Part shown: piece after piece, positions 6,729 through 15,736 of the stretch | How the letters are laid out: every line of letters begins with the position of its first letter | How positions within the stretch are numbered: position 1 is the first letter of the stretch | NCBI GenBank assembly: GCA_017475845.1 | Contig: JAFVEU010000143.1 | Location: 1-31,980, forward strand | Direction of reading: 5' to 3' | DNA length: 31,980 bases | From: Lachnospiraceae bacterium | Lineage (GTDB): Bacteria > Bacillota > Clostridia > Lachnospirales > Lachnospiraceae | Translations under genes and position numbers: made by a program | Notes under the pieces: generated by a model | The model's database searches: none | What the model was told of the DNA's origin: nothing | What the model saw: the letters and a program-made list of their open reading frames with translations, nothing else

Positions 6729-8506
6729 ATATCAATGTCAACGCAAATACCGGATTATATGACATAAATTCGGGGCTGAACAATACCCGAGGTGTTTCCG
6801 AGCCGGAGCTTACCGGGCAGAAGATAGCCACCGTACCTTCGGATGCGGTTCATTATGTGAAAGCGGGAGATACCCTTTCCGGCCAGATACTGGGCATGAA
6901 TGAAGACGGTACGGTCTCCCTTTTACTTGGTGACAATACAAAGCTTAACGCCTTTCTATCCAAAAATCTGGGACTTACTCCCGGACAGACCCTTTCATTT
7001 ACCGTAAGCGGCGCCAGCGATTCAAAGATCTCCCTGACTCCGTTGTATGCCAATCTTGACGGCAATTCCGCAGTTGGCAAAGCACTTCATGAGGCAGGTC
7101 TTCCCTTTACAAAGCAGAATTCCGATATGGTCACCTCCATGATGGAGAGGGGACTTCCCATCGATTCCAGATCCTTACAGAATATGGCAGCTGATACCGC
7201 CAGATTTCCCCTGGCGAATCCGAAATCCATAGTCCAGATGAAGGAGCTGGAGATACCGCTTAACGACAGTAATATCAGGGAGTTTGAGGCCTATAAGGAA
7301 AACCAGTATAAGATAGCGGACAGTCTGGACGGTCTTTCCCGGGAGCTTAGCGATATAGCTAAGGAGGGCTTAAATACCAATGACCGGGTCTTTAATCTTT
7401 TTTTTGAAGGAAAGGGAGAGGGGCTGCCCTCTGCTCTGGAAAAGGCGTTAAACGGGGACTTTGAGGATGTATCAAAGCTCTTAAAACTGGATCCCGGGGA
7501 ATTAAAGAACATAGAAGCAAATCTTAAGGAAATTGCGGGGAATGAAGCGGACGGTGATCCCAAAGCCGCGGTCAATGAAGAGAAAGAGGTGCTGCTTCCC
7601 GGGGATGAAGGGCAGAGCCAGATAAAGCAGTCTAAGGATCTCACAGGACATGTGACAGATGACCTTCATACCCTTCTCGGGAAAGAGGGGAGTACCAGGC
7701 TTGCGGACATGATGAAGGAAGCGGGGCTTAATCCCGCCATTGCGTCAAAGGTGGCTGACGGAAGCCTTTCTGCTGAAGACAGCCTTCTCCTTTCAAAAGC
7801 ACTTCTGGATAAGGCCATGAAGGAGGAAATGTCAGGTGAGGCATCGCCGGAAGTGATGTCAAAGGCCCGGGAGCTTCTGAACAGCCGTGAATACAGGCTT
7901 TTACTCAATAACGGTATCACCAACGAATTCCTTATGAAGCCTGAAGAAGTGGCAGACAAGGAAAAGGTCAGGGAATACTATGAAAAGGTGGTAAAAAATG
8001 CGGATAAGACCCTGGAGTTCCTGAACAGTACCGGCCGTGGATCCACCACTCTCGCCCAGGGCATGAACAACCTAAGAAGTAATGTGGATTTCATGAACCA
8101 GTTAAATAATGTGATGACATATATGCAGCTTCCCCTTAAAATGAATGAGGATAAGGCCCATGGGGATCTCTATGTCTACACAAATAAAAAGAATCTGGCG
8201 AAGAAGGACGGAAACGTGTCCGCACTTCTCCATCTGGATATGCAGCATCTGGGAACCATGGATATACACGTGCAGATGACAAACGGGGAGAACGTGAAGA
8301 CTCATTTCATCCTGCAAAAGGAGGAAATGCTTGATTTTATCGGAGAGCACCTTCCGGAACTGGATGAAGCCCTTTCAAAGAGAGGGTATAAGATGAATTC
8401 CGATGTGTCTCTCAATAAGGAAGCCAGGGACGTTCCCGACATAATGTTCAACAGAGGAGCAAACGAGAAGCTTATACAGACCACTTCCTTCGACATCAGG
8501 GCATAG
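6725..8506 (+). CDS. FliK-like (hook-length control) protein, YlqG-type
   Basis: A 593-residue soluble protein without signal peptide. The middle is rich in charged helices. The last ~120 residues (VYTNKKNL, SALLHLDMQHLGTMDIHVQMTNGENVKTHFIL, then IGEHLPELDEALSKRGY) match the pattern of the flagellar hook-length control C-terminal domain (Flg_hook): beta strands around LGxMxIxV, then a helix ending in L..L...G. An earlier segment (VKAGDTLSGQILGM...VSLLLG) is a small beta domain. It starts inside the rnhB stop (ATGA) and is followed 12 bp later by an FlhB C-terminal-domain protein, the same pairing as ylqG/ylqH in B. subtilis, whose role is unknown. No other flagellar gene is nearby. Family assignment is moderate. 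Confidence 0.7.
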   Translation: MNINVNANTGLYDINSGLNNTRGVSEPELTGQKIATVPSDAVHYVKAGDTLSGQILGMNEDGTVSLLLGDNTKLNAFLSKNLGLTPGQTLSFTVSGASDSKISLTPLYANLDGNSAVGKALHEAGLPFTKQNSDMVTSMMERGLPIDSRSLQNMAADTARFPLANPKSIVQMKELEIPLNDSNIREFEAYKENQYKIADSLDGLSRELSDIAKEGLNTNDRVFNLFFEGKGEGLPSALEKALNGDFEDVSKLLKLDPGELKNIEANLKEIAGNEADGDPKAAVNEEKEVLLPGDEGQSQIKQSKDLTGHVTDDLHTLLGKEGSTRLADMMKEAGLNPAIASKVADGSLSAEDSLLLSKALLDKAMKEEMSGEASPEVMSKARELLNSREYRLLLNNGITNEFLMKPEEVADKEKVREYYEKVVKNADKTLEFLNSTGRGSTTLAQGMNNLRSNVDFMNQLNNVMTYMQLPLKMNEDKAHGDLYVYTNKKNLAKKDGNVSALLHLDMQHLGTMDIHVQMTNGENVKTHFILQKEEMLDFIGEHLPELDEALSKRGYKMNSDVSLNKEARDVPDIMFNRGANEKLIQTTSFDIRA

Positions 8507-8518
8507 GTAACAATTGTT

Positions 8519-8833
8519 ATGGCAGATAGCAAAAAGCTTAAAGAAAAAGTCAAGACTGCGGTAGCCATCGCCTATGATCCCGCCAATGTAGCTCCTACGG
8601 TTGTGGCTTCCGGTAAGGGGGCCGTGGCCGAGAAGATCATTGAGACCGCAAAGGAATCGGATGTACCGGTGCATGAGGACAGCAAGCTGGCCGAAACCCT
8701 TTCCGGTCTGGAGATAGGTGATGCGATCCCTCCCGAATTATATGAGGTGGTGGCTGAGGTTCTGGTCTTTGTGGACAGGATGGATAAACTGAGGCAGAAG
8801 ATGGATGCCTATAATGCAACTAAACGCCCATAG
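8519..8833 (+). CDS. FlhB C-terminal-domain homologue (FlhX/YlqH family)
   Basis: A 104-residue cytosolic protein aligning with the cytoplasmic domain of FlhB/EscU/YscU, the substrate-specificity switch of flagellar and type III export: AVAIAYDPANVAPTVVASGKG, IIETAKESDVPVHEDSKLAETL, and IGDAIPPELYEVVAEVLVFV. The membrane domain of FlhB is absent. The autocleavage tetrapeptide NPTH, which should lie just before the AVAIAYDP strand, is missing. This matches FlhX/YlqH proteins, which can partly replace the FlhB C-domain in some bacteria. It lies 12 bp after the FliK-like gene, so the switch and its FliK-type partner are kept together. The start is ATG at 8519. Confidence 0.88.
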   Translation: MADSKKLKEKVKTAVAIAYDPANVAPTVVASGKGAVAEKIIETAKESDVPVHEDSKLAETLSGLEIGDAIPPELYEVVAEVLVFVDRMDKLRQKMDAYNATKRP

Positions 8834-8874
8834 CCTGTTCCGCTGCGGCTCGCGGAATGGTTTAAGGCGACAGG
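8834..8874. repeat. Palindromic hairpin between flhX-like gene and yraN
   Basis: TTCCGC at 8838-8843 pairs with GCGGAA at 8852-8857, and CCTGT at 8834-8838 can pair with ACAGG at 8870-8874 around it. There is no T tract, so this is not an obvious intrinsic terminator; it could be a REP-like unit or an mRNA-stabilising fold. Confidence 0.45.
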
Positions 8875-8893
8875 TGCTTGTAGAGAAAAGATA

Positions 8894-9265
8894 ATGACAG
8901 CTCACAGGGATAATACCCGGAAGATCGGCGGCAGTGAGGAAGACAGGGCTGCAGCCTTTCTTGAAAGCCGGGGATGTACTATAATAAAACGTAATTACCG
9001 CTGCAGCGCGGGGGAGATAGACGTGATCTACACCGACGACAGTACCCTTTGTTTCGGGGAGGTAAAGTTCCGTGAGAATTCAAAAAACGGGCTGCCTGAG
9101 GAGGCTGTGGATAAAAGGAAGCAGAGAAAGATCTGCAGGGCTTCGGATCACTTCAGAATGATGAATGCACTGGATGAAAGCTTAAGCTACAGATTTGATG
9201 TGCTCTCTCTTACTCCCGGGAACATAAACTGGCTGAAAAACGCATTTGAGTACATAAGGAGATAA
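8894..9265 (+). CDS. YraN/UPF0102 family putative endonuclease-fold protein
   Basis: A 123-residue protein of the YraN family (UPF0102), related to Holliday-junction-resolvase-type PD-(D/E)xK nucleases; the cellular role is not established. Seen here: GSEEDRAAAFLESRGCTIIKRNYR, then GEIDVIY at about 40-46, EVKFR at 56-60 and the EEAVDKRKQRKI helix. D43, E56 and K58 would form the nuclease-like triad. It follows the rnhB block, a conserved position for this family in many bacteria. ATG at 8894 is the only reasonable start; the ribosome site is weak (AGAGAAAAG). Confidence 0.92.
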   Translation: MTAHRDNTRKIGGSEEDRAAAFLESRGCTIIKRNYRCSAGEIDVIYTDDSTLCFGEVKFRENSKNGLPEEAVDKRKQRKICRASDHFRMMNALDESLSYRFDVLSLTPGNINWLKNAFEYIRR

Positions 9266-9271
9266 CGGTTC

Positions 9272-10459
9272 ATGATAAGCGAATATCTTGAAAACAGGAT
9301 GCCTGCGGCGCCCTTAAAGCTTCTGGTAATGGATAATATAAAGACCCTGGGAGAAGAGGTCAATGATTATCTGGTCTCCTTCCGAAAGGAGAATAACCGG
9401 GCATATCATGACAGTCCCGCCTTTGAGGGCTATGTGAGTGACAGCTTTCTCGTTAAGCATGCCAATCCCCGTTTCGGCTCCGGAGAGGGCAAGGGAATAC
9501 TGAACGAGACCATACGGGGAAAGGATCTCTATATACTCTGCGATGTGCTGAACAGATCCATGACATATAAGATGTACGGTTACGAGAATATCTACTCTCC
9601 GGATGATCACTATCAGGATCTGAAGCGTATGATCGCCGCCGTTGCAGGCAAGGCCAACCGTATCACCGTGGTGATGCCCTTTATGTACGAGAGCCGTCAG
9701 CATAAGAGGAATAACAGGGAATCCCTGGACTGCGCACTGATGCTGGATGAGCTTTCGGATATGGGAGTGGGAAGGATGATAACCTTCGATGCTCATGATC
9801 CTTCCATACAGAACGCAGCTCCGCTTATGGGTTTCGATAATTTCACCCCTTTCTATCAGTTCATGAGGGCGCTCCTCAGCAAGGTAGGGGATATGAAGAT
9901 CGATAAGGACCACCTTCTCATCATCTCACCGGACGAAGGTGCATTGCAGAGGGCGGTGTATTTCGCGGGAGTTATGGGTGTGGATACCGGAATGTTCTAC
10001 AAGAGAAGGGATTTTACCAAGGTTGTGGACGGAAAGAATCCCATTGTGGCCCATGAATTCCTTGGAGATAATGTGGAAAACAAGGATGTCATAATAGTTG
10101 ACGACATGATATCCTCCGGCGGAAGCATGATAGATACCGCGGTGAAGCTTAAGAAAATGAATGCCCGCAGGGTTTTCATCTGCTGTACTTTCGGCATCTT
10201 TACCGAAGGTATAGAAATGTTTGATGATGCATATAAGGATAAGGTTTTTGACAAGCTGGTCACAACAAACTTAAGCTACAGGATTCCCGAACTCCTGTCC
10301 AGAGAGTGGTATGAGACGGCGGATATGGGAAAATTCCTGGCTTCAATAATCGATTTCAGTAACCACGACGTATCCATGGACAAGGTGCTTACACCTACCG
10401 AAAAGATAAAGAAGATCCTGAAAGCGTATAACGAGACCGAAGGGATAATCGATTTTTAA
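9272..10459 (+). CDS. prs: Ribose-phosphate pyrophosphokinase (long form)
   Basis: Makes PRPP from ribose 5-phosphate and ATP for nucleotide, His and Trp synthesis. The PRPP-binding loop VDDMISSGGS is at 276-285, and the N-terminal half has the flexible-loop and ATP-site region (MPFMYESRQHKR, then TFDAHDPSIQNAAP at 171-184). At 395 residues it is about 80 longer than the classic enzyme, with an N-terminal extension and a C-terminal tail, and the catalytic region deviates from the usual KRR and RQD forms, so it belongs to the divergent long class seen in clostridia. AAGGAG at 9256-9261 fits ATG 9272. It ends at a bidirectional terminator facing lexA. Confidence 0.88.
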   Translation: MISEYLENRMPAAPLKLLVMDNIKTLGEEVNDYLVSFRKENNRAYHDSPAFEGYVSDSFLVKHANPRFGSGEGKGILNETIRGKDLYILCDVLNRSMTYKMYGYENIYSPDDHYQDLKRMIAAVAGKANRITVVMPFMYESRQHKRNNRESLDCALMLDELSDMGVGRMITFDAHDPSIQNAAPLMGFDNFTPFYQFMRALLSKVGDMKIDKDHLLIISPDEGALQRAVYFAGVMGVDTGMFYKRRDFTKVVDGKNPIVAHEFLGDNVENKDVIIVDDMISSGGSMIDTAVKLKKMNARRVFICCTFGIFTEGIEMFDDAYKDKVFDKLVTTNLSYRIPELLSREWYETADMGKFLASIIDFSNHDVSMDKVLTPTEKIKKILKAYNETEGIIDF

Positions 10460-10466
10460 GCTAAAG

Positions 10467-10495
10467 AAAACACCTGCCGGATAGCAGGTGTTTTT
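10467..10495. terminator. Bidirectional terminator between prs and lexA
   Basis: AACACCTGC paired with GCAGGTGTT around a CGGATA loop, with A-rich sequence on the left and TTTTT on the right, so it can work for both converging genes. prs ends 7 bp before it and lexA ends 16 bp after it on the other strand. Confidence 0.88.
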
Positions 10496-10511
10496 AATAA
10501 CCGGATCTTAT

Positions 10512-11141
10512 TTAACGGTATAACCTGAATACTCCGAACACGGTTCCCAGTATTTTGCAGTCCCTTACGATTATGGGCTCCATGCTGTCGTTTTCGGGCT
10601 GCAGCCTTATATAGCCCTTTTCCTTATAGAAGGTCTTTACTGTAGCACTGTCATCTATGAGAGCGACTACAGTGTCTCCGTTTCTCGCGGAATTGACCAC
10701 CTTAACGAAGATCAGATCTCCGTCCATGATGCCTGCATTTATCATGCTTTCGCCCTTTACCCTTAACACGAAGGCATCCTTTGAACCCATACCCCGGGGA
10801 AGCATATCCACAGGGATGGGGAAGTAGCTCTCGATATTCTGCTCCGCAAGGAGAGGGGCACCGGCGGCGATCTGTCCCACTACGGGAATATTGGTCATTT
10901 CACGTCTCACCGGATTAAAGGAATCATCCAGTATCTCAATAGTCCTGGGTTTGGTGGGATCACGGCGGATATAACCCTTTTTCTCCAGGGTCTCTAACTG
11001 GGAATGGACGGAAGATGTGGATTTAAGGTGTACCGCGTCACAGATCTCCCGGACTGACGGGGGAAAGCCCTTGTCAAGAATATTGTCTTTAATGAACTCC
11101 AGTATTTCAGTCTGTTTTGCAGTCAACGATACATCAGACAT
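10512..11141 (-). CDS. lexA: LexA repressor, SOS regulator
   Basis: Represses DNA-damage genes and is inactivated by RecA-stimulated self-cleavage. The 209-residue protein has an N-terminal winged HTH (LTAKQTEILEFIKDNI, then PPSVREICDAVHLKSTSSVHSQL). The cleavage site Ala-Gly is at about 93-94 (GQIAAGAPLLAEQ), the catalytic Ser is at 132 (VKGESMINAG) and Lys at 169 (ATVKTFYKEKG). The start was set at the ATG whose first base is 11141, because AAAGGAG lies eight bases upstream of it; a longer start at 11159 lacks such a site. A LexA box overlaps its promoter, so it should be autoregulated. The only other SOS-type operators I noticed are at the yneA-like gene. Confidence 0.97.
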   Translation of the reverse strand: MSDVSLTAKQTEILEFIKDNILDKGFPPSVREICDAVHLKSTSSVHSQLETLEKKGYIRRDPTKPRTIEILDDSFNPVRREMTNIPVVGQIAAGAPLLAEQNIESYFPIPVDMLPRGMGSKDAFVLRVKGESMINAGIMDGDLIFVKVVNSARNGDTVVALIDDSATVKTFYKEKGYIRLQPENDSMEPIIVRDCKILGTVFGVFRLYR

Positions 11142-11176
11142 AAGATAGTCTCCTTTCAAATCCCGTAACTGATGCT

Positions 11177-11205
11177 ATTTTACACCAAAATTCACAAAAA
11201 AGCAA
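11177..11205 (-). promoter_or_regulatory. lexA promoter
   Basis: Read on the minus strand: TTGCTT (plus 11200-11205), 17 bases, TAAAAT (plus 11177-11182). Position and spacing are near ideal for sigma-A, about 40 bp upstream of the lexA start. Confidence 0.75.
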
Positions 11206-11216
11206 ACATTTGTTCT
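11203..11216. promoter_or_regulatory. LexA box at lexA promoter
   Basis: CAAACATTTGTTCT; on the minus strand AGAACAAATGTTTG. It fits the Gram-positive LexA operator (GAAC-N4-GTTC) with one half-site deviation and overlaps the -35 element of lexA, consistent with autorepression. Confidence 0.75.
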
Positions 11217-11222
11217 TGCGGA

Positions 11223-11251
11223 TTGATTTATTCTCCTTTTTTTCGTATAAT
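11223..11251 (+). promoter_or_regulatory. Promoter of the large activase gene
   Basis: TTGATT at 11223-11228, a 17-base spacer and a perfect TATAAT at 11246-11251. It is divergent from the lexA promoter; the LexA box ends only 7 bp upstream of this -35, so LexA binding might also affect this promoter. The leader to the start at 11369 is about 110 nt and includes a short hairpin (ATGCC-TGC-GGCAT) close to the start codon. Confidence 0.7.
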
Positions 11252-11368
11252 CTCATTCGATTGTATAAAATAAAAGCAGGTACGTAACCCTCCTCCGGGG
11301 GGGGCATCCCCCTTCTTTGATGCAGGATAAGCGATGGGATACTGATGCCTGCGGCATAAGGTCAAAGT

Positions 11369-14300
11369 ATGAAATATTCCATAGGTATAGATGTAGGTTC
11401 CACCACTGTAAAAGCGGTGGTCCTGGACGAAAATGAAAAGCTTGTATACTCCGATTACAGAAGGCATTTTGCGGATATAAGGGAGACCCTTAAGGGGCTT
11501 CTTGAGGATGCCTTCAAAGAGACAGGGGACTGCGATGTGAGTCCCGTGATCACCGGTTCCGGAGGACTGGGACTTGCTACGGCCATGGGGGTTCCCTTTA
11601 CCCAGGAAGTGGTGGCTGTGGCCACGGCACTGAAGAAGCATGATCCAAAGACGGATGTTGCCGTGGAGCTGGGAGGAGAAGACGCCAAGATCATATACTT
11701 TGAAGACGGAAACGTGGAAGAGCGTATGAACGGTGCCTGCGCAGGAGGTACCGGTGCGTTCATCGACCAGATGGCAGCTCTCTTAAAGACCGATGCCGAA
11801 GGCCTGAACAAGCTGGCCGAAAACTACGAATCTCTTTATACCATAGCTGCGAGATGCGGCGTTTTCGCAAAGACCGATATACAGCCCCTTATAAACGACG
11901 GTGCCAAAAAAGAAGACCTGGCAGCTTCCATTTTCCAGGCAGTGGTAAACCAGACCATTTCGGGACTGGCCTGCGGAAAGCCCATCAGGGGACATGTTGC
12001 TTTTTTAGGCGGCCCGCTGCACTTTCTCACCGAATTAAAGCAGGCTTTTATCCGCACCCTTCAGCTGGATGAGGAGCATATCATAGATCCTGATCTCAGC
12101 CACCTGTATGCGGCCATGGGTTCCGCCATGAACCATGAGGAGGATACCGTACTTTTAAGCTCTTTGATAGATAAGCTTAAGGGGAAGATAAAGATAGAGA
12201 CCGAAGTTCCCAGAATGGAGCCTCTTTTCAAGGATGAGGAGGAATACAGGGATTTTGAAAAGCGCCATGCAAAGGCCAGGGTTGAAAAGACGGATCTTTC
12301 TTCATACAGGGGAGATGCTTTTCTGGGTATCGATGCCGGCAGCACAACTACCAAGACAGCCCTTATCAGTGAGGACGGAAAGCTCCTCTATTCCTTCTAT
12401 TCCAATAATAATGCCTCACCCTTAAAGACCGCCATACGTTCCTTAAAGGAGATCTATGAGCTTAAGCCCAAGGACGTGCGCATAGTCGGGGCCTGCTCCA
12501 CAGGCTACGGAGAAGCCCTTATGCAGGCTGCATTTAAGCTGGATCACGGTGAAGTGGAAACCGTATCCCATTATTACGCCGCATCCTTCTTTGATCCGGA
12601 AGTGGACTGCATCCTGGATATCGGCGGACAGGACATGAAGTGTATAAAGATAAAGAACAGGTCCGTGGATTCCGTTCTCTTAAACGAGGCCTGCTCCAGC
12701 GGCTGCGGTTCCTTTATCGAGAATTTTGCCAACTCCCTGTCCTATAAGGTTGAGGATTTCGCAAAGGAGGCGATATTTGCTTCCCGTCCCATAGATCTCG
12801 GCACCAGATGCACGGTTTTCATGAATTCAAGGGTTAAGCAGGCCCAGAAGGAAGGGGCACCGGTTTCCGATATTTCGGCGGGACTTGCATATTCCGTGAT
12901 AAAGAACGCTCTTTTTAAGGTAATAAAGGTTTCCGACGCCTCCGAACTGGGAAAGCGCATAGTCGTTCAGGGCGGGACCTTCTATAATAACGCGGTGCTG
13001 AGAGCCCTGGATAAGATCGCGGGCTGTGAGGCTGTAAGGCCGGATATAGCAGGTATCATGGGGGCCTTCGGCGCTGCACTCATCGCAAGGGAAAGGCATG
13101 AGAAGGGGAGCGAGTCCACCATGCTCTCCATTGATGAGATAAGGAAGCTGGAGTTTACCACCTCCACTGCAAAGTGCCAGGGCTGCAACAATCACTGCCG
13201 CCTTACGGTGAACCACTTTACGGGAGGCCGTACCTTCATCACCGGAAACCGCTGTGAAAAGGGTATCGGCAAAGCGAAGGCCCATAAGAACATCCCCAAT
13301 CTCTTTGAATTCAAATATAAGAGGATGTTTGACTATACCCCACTGCCTGCGGATGAGGCGGACCGGGGCGTGATCGGCATACCCAGAGTCCTGAATATGT
13401 ATGAGAACTACCCCTTCTGGTTCACTTTCTTTAACGAACTGAAATTCAGGGTAGTATTGTCACCGCCTTCAAGTCATGATATCTATTCCCTGGGGATAGA
13501 GTCCATCCCCTCCGAGTCCGAGTGCTATCCCGCAAAGCTGACTCACGGGCATATAGAATGGCTTATAAAGAATAACATAAAGAAGATATTCTATCCCTCG
13601 CTGTTCTATGAGAGAAATGAGTTTCCGGACGCAGGAAATCACTATAACTGTCCAATTGTTACCAGTTATCCCGAGAACATAAAGAACAATGTGGAAAAGA
13701 TAGCAAGCGGGGAAATAGAGTTTATCAATCCCTTTATTTCCTATACTTCACCTGACGATATCTATCCCAGGCTTATCGAAACCTTTCCTGAGATCGATCC
13801 CGGAGAAATAATAGCAGCTGTTTTCAAAGCCTGGAAGGAGCAGGAAAACGAGCGCCGTGACATTATGCGCCGGGGAGAAGAGACTCTCCGTTACATGGAT
13901 GAGCACAATATCCGTGGAGTTGTGCTGGCAGGACGTCCCTATCATACAGATCCGGAGATAAATCACGGCATTCCGGAGCTTATCACCCAGTATGATGTGG
14001 CGGTGCTGACAGAAGACTCTGTTTCCCATCTGGGGAAGATAGACAGGGATATAAGGGTCATGGACCAGTGGATGTATCACACCAGGCTGTATGCTGCCGC
14101 AGAAGTATGCAAACAGAGGGAAAACCTGGATCTCATACAGCTTAATTCCTTCGGCTGCGGCCTGGATGCGGTGACCACGGACCAGGTGGCCGAGATACTG
14201 AACGGTTCAGGAAAGATATATACCTGCTTGAAGATCGATGAAGTAAATAACCTTGGAGCCGCAAAAATAAGGATACGCTCACTCCTTGCGGCCTTAAGGG

Positions 14301-15670
14301 TAAAGGAAAAGAAAAACGAAGACAGGAAGATACAGTCTTCTGCCTTTGAAAGAGTGATCTATACAGAGGAGATGCAGAGATCAGGCTATACCATCCTCTG
14401 TCCCCAGATGTCTCCCATACATTTTGATATTCTGGAGCCGGCCTTTAGGAGCGCGGGCTACAATCTGGAGGTCATCAATAATAATGCCAGGGAGGCAGTG
14501 GATACCGGGCTTAAGTACGTAAATAATGACGCCTGCTATCCTTCGCTCATAGTCATAGGCCAGATAATGCAGGCCCTGGACAGCGGAAAATATGACTTGA
14601 ATAAGACCGCAGTCATAATGTCCCAGACCGGGGGAGGCTGCAGGGCCACCAATTATATCGGTTTCATCCGCAGAGCCCTGGAGAAGGCGGGCATGAGTCA
14701 TATTCCCGTTATTTCCCTTAATCTTGCGGGTCTTGAGGGCAATCCCGGATTTAAGATAACGCCTGATCTTATCATGAAAGGGCTCTATGGCCTTGTTTTC
14801 GGGGATATCTTCTTACGCTGTACCCTGAGGATGCGCCCCTATGAAGCGGTAAAGGGCACCACCGACGAGCTGCATAAGAAGTGGCTTGCTTCCTGCCGTG
14901 AATTTGTTTCGAAGAAAAGGCCCTCCTTCCTTAAATTCCGTTATATGTGTAAAAGGATGATAGCGGAATTCGATTCCATACCCCTTAAGGAAGGGCTTAA
15001 AAAACCCAGAGTGGGCATAGTGGGAGAGATCCTTGTCAAATTCCTGCCGGCGGCAAATAACCATCTGGCGGAGCTTCTTGAAAAAGAGGGGGCCGAAAGT
15101 GTTGTTCCCGACCTTATGGACTTTTTACTCTATTGCTTTTATAATCAGATATATAAGGCTGAGAAGCTCGGTACCTCAAAAAAGACCGCGAGAAATGCCC
15201 GGCTTGGCATTATGGGCATGGAGTTTATAAGGGGGGCTGCGGTTTCCGCCTTTAAGAAATCCAGGCATTTCACACCGCCGCCAAAGATCGATGACACGGC
15301 AATGAATGCTTCTTCCGTGGTTTCCATAGGAAATCAGACCGGAGAGGGGTGGTTCCTGACCGGAGAGATGATGGAGCTTATAGAAGACGGGGTAAATAAC
15401 ATAGTCTGCACCCAGCCCTTTGGCTGTCTGCCTAACCACGTAGTGGGCAAGGGAGTGATAAAGGCCATAAGAAAGGCGCATCCCCTTTCAAATATAGTGG
15501 CCATCGACTATGATCCGGGAGCTTCCGAGGTCAATCAGCTGAACCGTATAAAGCTCATGCTCTCCACGGCAAAGTCTAACTTAAGGAAAGAGCTGGATAA
15601 AGAGGAGACTGAGGTCATTTCCCTGCAGGAAAGCGAAGAGTTCCATGATGACTATGATCATGCGGTATAA
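11369..15670 (+). CDS. Fused 2-hydroxyacyl-CoA dehydratase activase / activase-related protein
   Basis: A 1433-residue soluble protein. Two BadF/BadG/HgdC-type ATPase modules lie in tandem: the first begins SIGIDVGSTTVKAVVLDE at residue 4, the second FLGIDAGSTTTKTALI near 318. Each has its own phosphate loops and the cysteines that hold the [4Fe-4S] cluster in activators (NGACAGGTGAF near 121 and ARCGVFAKTD near 161; NEACSSGCGSF near 438 and TRCTVFMNSR near 478). Then come a DUF2229-type region (ESECYPAKLTHGH near 710) and a dehydratase D-subunit-like part (SQTGGGCRATNYIGF near 1090; QPFGCLPNHV near 1350). Such fusions are widespread in anaerobic Firmicutes, but the substrate is unknown. No separate dehydratase subunits lie nearby. 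It has its own promoter. The ribosome site is weak (AAGG). Confidence 0.9.
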   Translation: MKYSIGIDVGSTTVKAVVLDENEKLVYSDYRRHFADIRETLKGLLEDAFKETGDCDVSPVITGSGGLGLATAMGVPFTQEVVAVATALKKHDPKTDVAVELGGEDAKIIYFEDGNVEERMNGACAGGTGAFIDQMAALLKTDAEGLNKLAENYESLYTIAARCGVFAKTDIQPLINDGAKKEDLAASIFQAVVNQTISGLACGKPIRGHVAFLGGPLHFLTELKQAFIRTLQLDEEHIIDPDLSHLYAAMGSAMNHEEDTVLLSSLIDKLKGKIKIETEVPRMEPLFKDEEEYRDFEKRHAKARVEKTDLSSYRGDAFLGIDAGSTTTKTALISEDGKLLYSFYSNNNASPLKTAIRSLKEIYELKPKDVRIVGACSTGYGEALMQAAFKLDHGEVETVSHYYAASFFDPEVDCILDIGGQDMKCIKIKNRSVDSVLLNEACSSGCGSFIENFANSLSYKVEDFAKEAIFASRPIDLGTRCTVFMNSRVKQAQKEGAPVSDISAGLAYSVIKNALFKVIKVSDASELGKRIVVQGGTFYNNAVLRALDKIAGCEAVRPDIAGIMGAFGAALIARERHEKGSESTMLSIDEIRKLEFTTSTAKCQGCNNHCRLTVNHFTGGRTFITGNRCEKGIGKAKAHKNIPNLFEFKYKRMFDYTPLPADEADRGVIGIPRVLNMYENYPFWFTFFNELKFRVVLSPPSSHDIYSLGIESIPSESECYPAKLTHGHIEWLIKNNIKKIFYPSLFYERNEFPDAGNHYNCPIVTSYPENIKNNVEKIASGEIEFINPFISYTSPDDIYPRLIETFPEIDPGEIIAAVFKAWKEQENERRDIMRRGEETLRYMDEHNIRGVVLAGRPYHTDPEINHGIPELITQYDVAVLTEDSVSHLGKIDRDIRVMDQWMYHTRLYAAAEVCKQRENLDLIQLNSFGCGLDAVTTDQVAEILNGSGKIYTCLKIDEVNNLGAAKIRIRSLLAALRVKEKKNEDRKIQSSAFERVIYTEEMQRSGYTILCPQMSPIHFDILEPAFRSAGYNLEVINNNAREAVDTGLKYVNNDACYPSLIVIGQIMQALDSGKYDLNKTAVIMSQTGGGCRATNYIGFIRRALEKAGMSHIPVISLNLAGLEGNPGFKITPDLIMKGLYGLVFGDIFLRCTLRMRPYEAVKGTTDELHKKWLASCREFVSKKRPSFLKFRYMCKRMIAEFDSIPLKEGLKKPRVGIVGEILVKFLPAANNHLAELLEKEGAESVVPDLMDFLLYCFYNQIYKAEKLGTSKKTARNARLGIMGMEFIRGAAVSAFKKSRHFTPPPKIDDTAMNASSVVSIGNQTGEGWFLTGEMMELIEDGVNNIVCTQPFGCLPNHVVGKGVIKAIRKAHPLSNIVAIDYDPGASEVNQLNRIKLMLSTAKSNLRKELDKEETEVISLQESEEFHDDYDHAV

Positions 15671-15736
15671 AAAGGTTTTATAGCCCGTGAAACAGTAAGC
15701 GGTGAAAACTGTAATAAAGAGACAGGAGGGGTAAGG

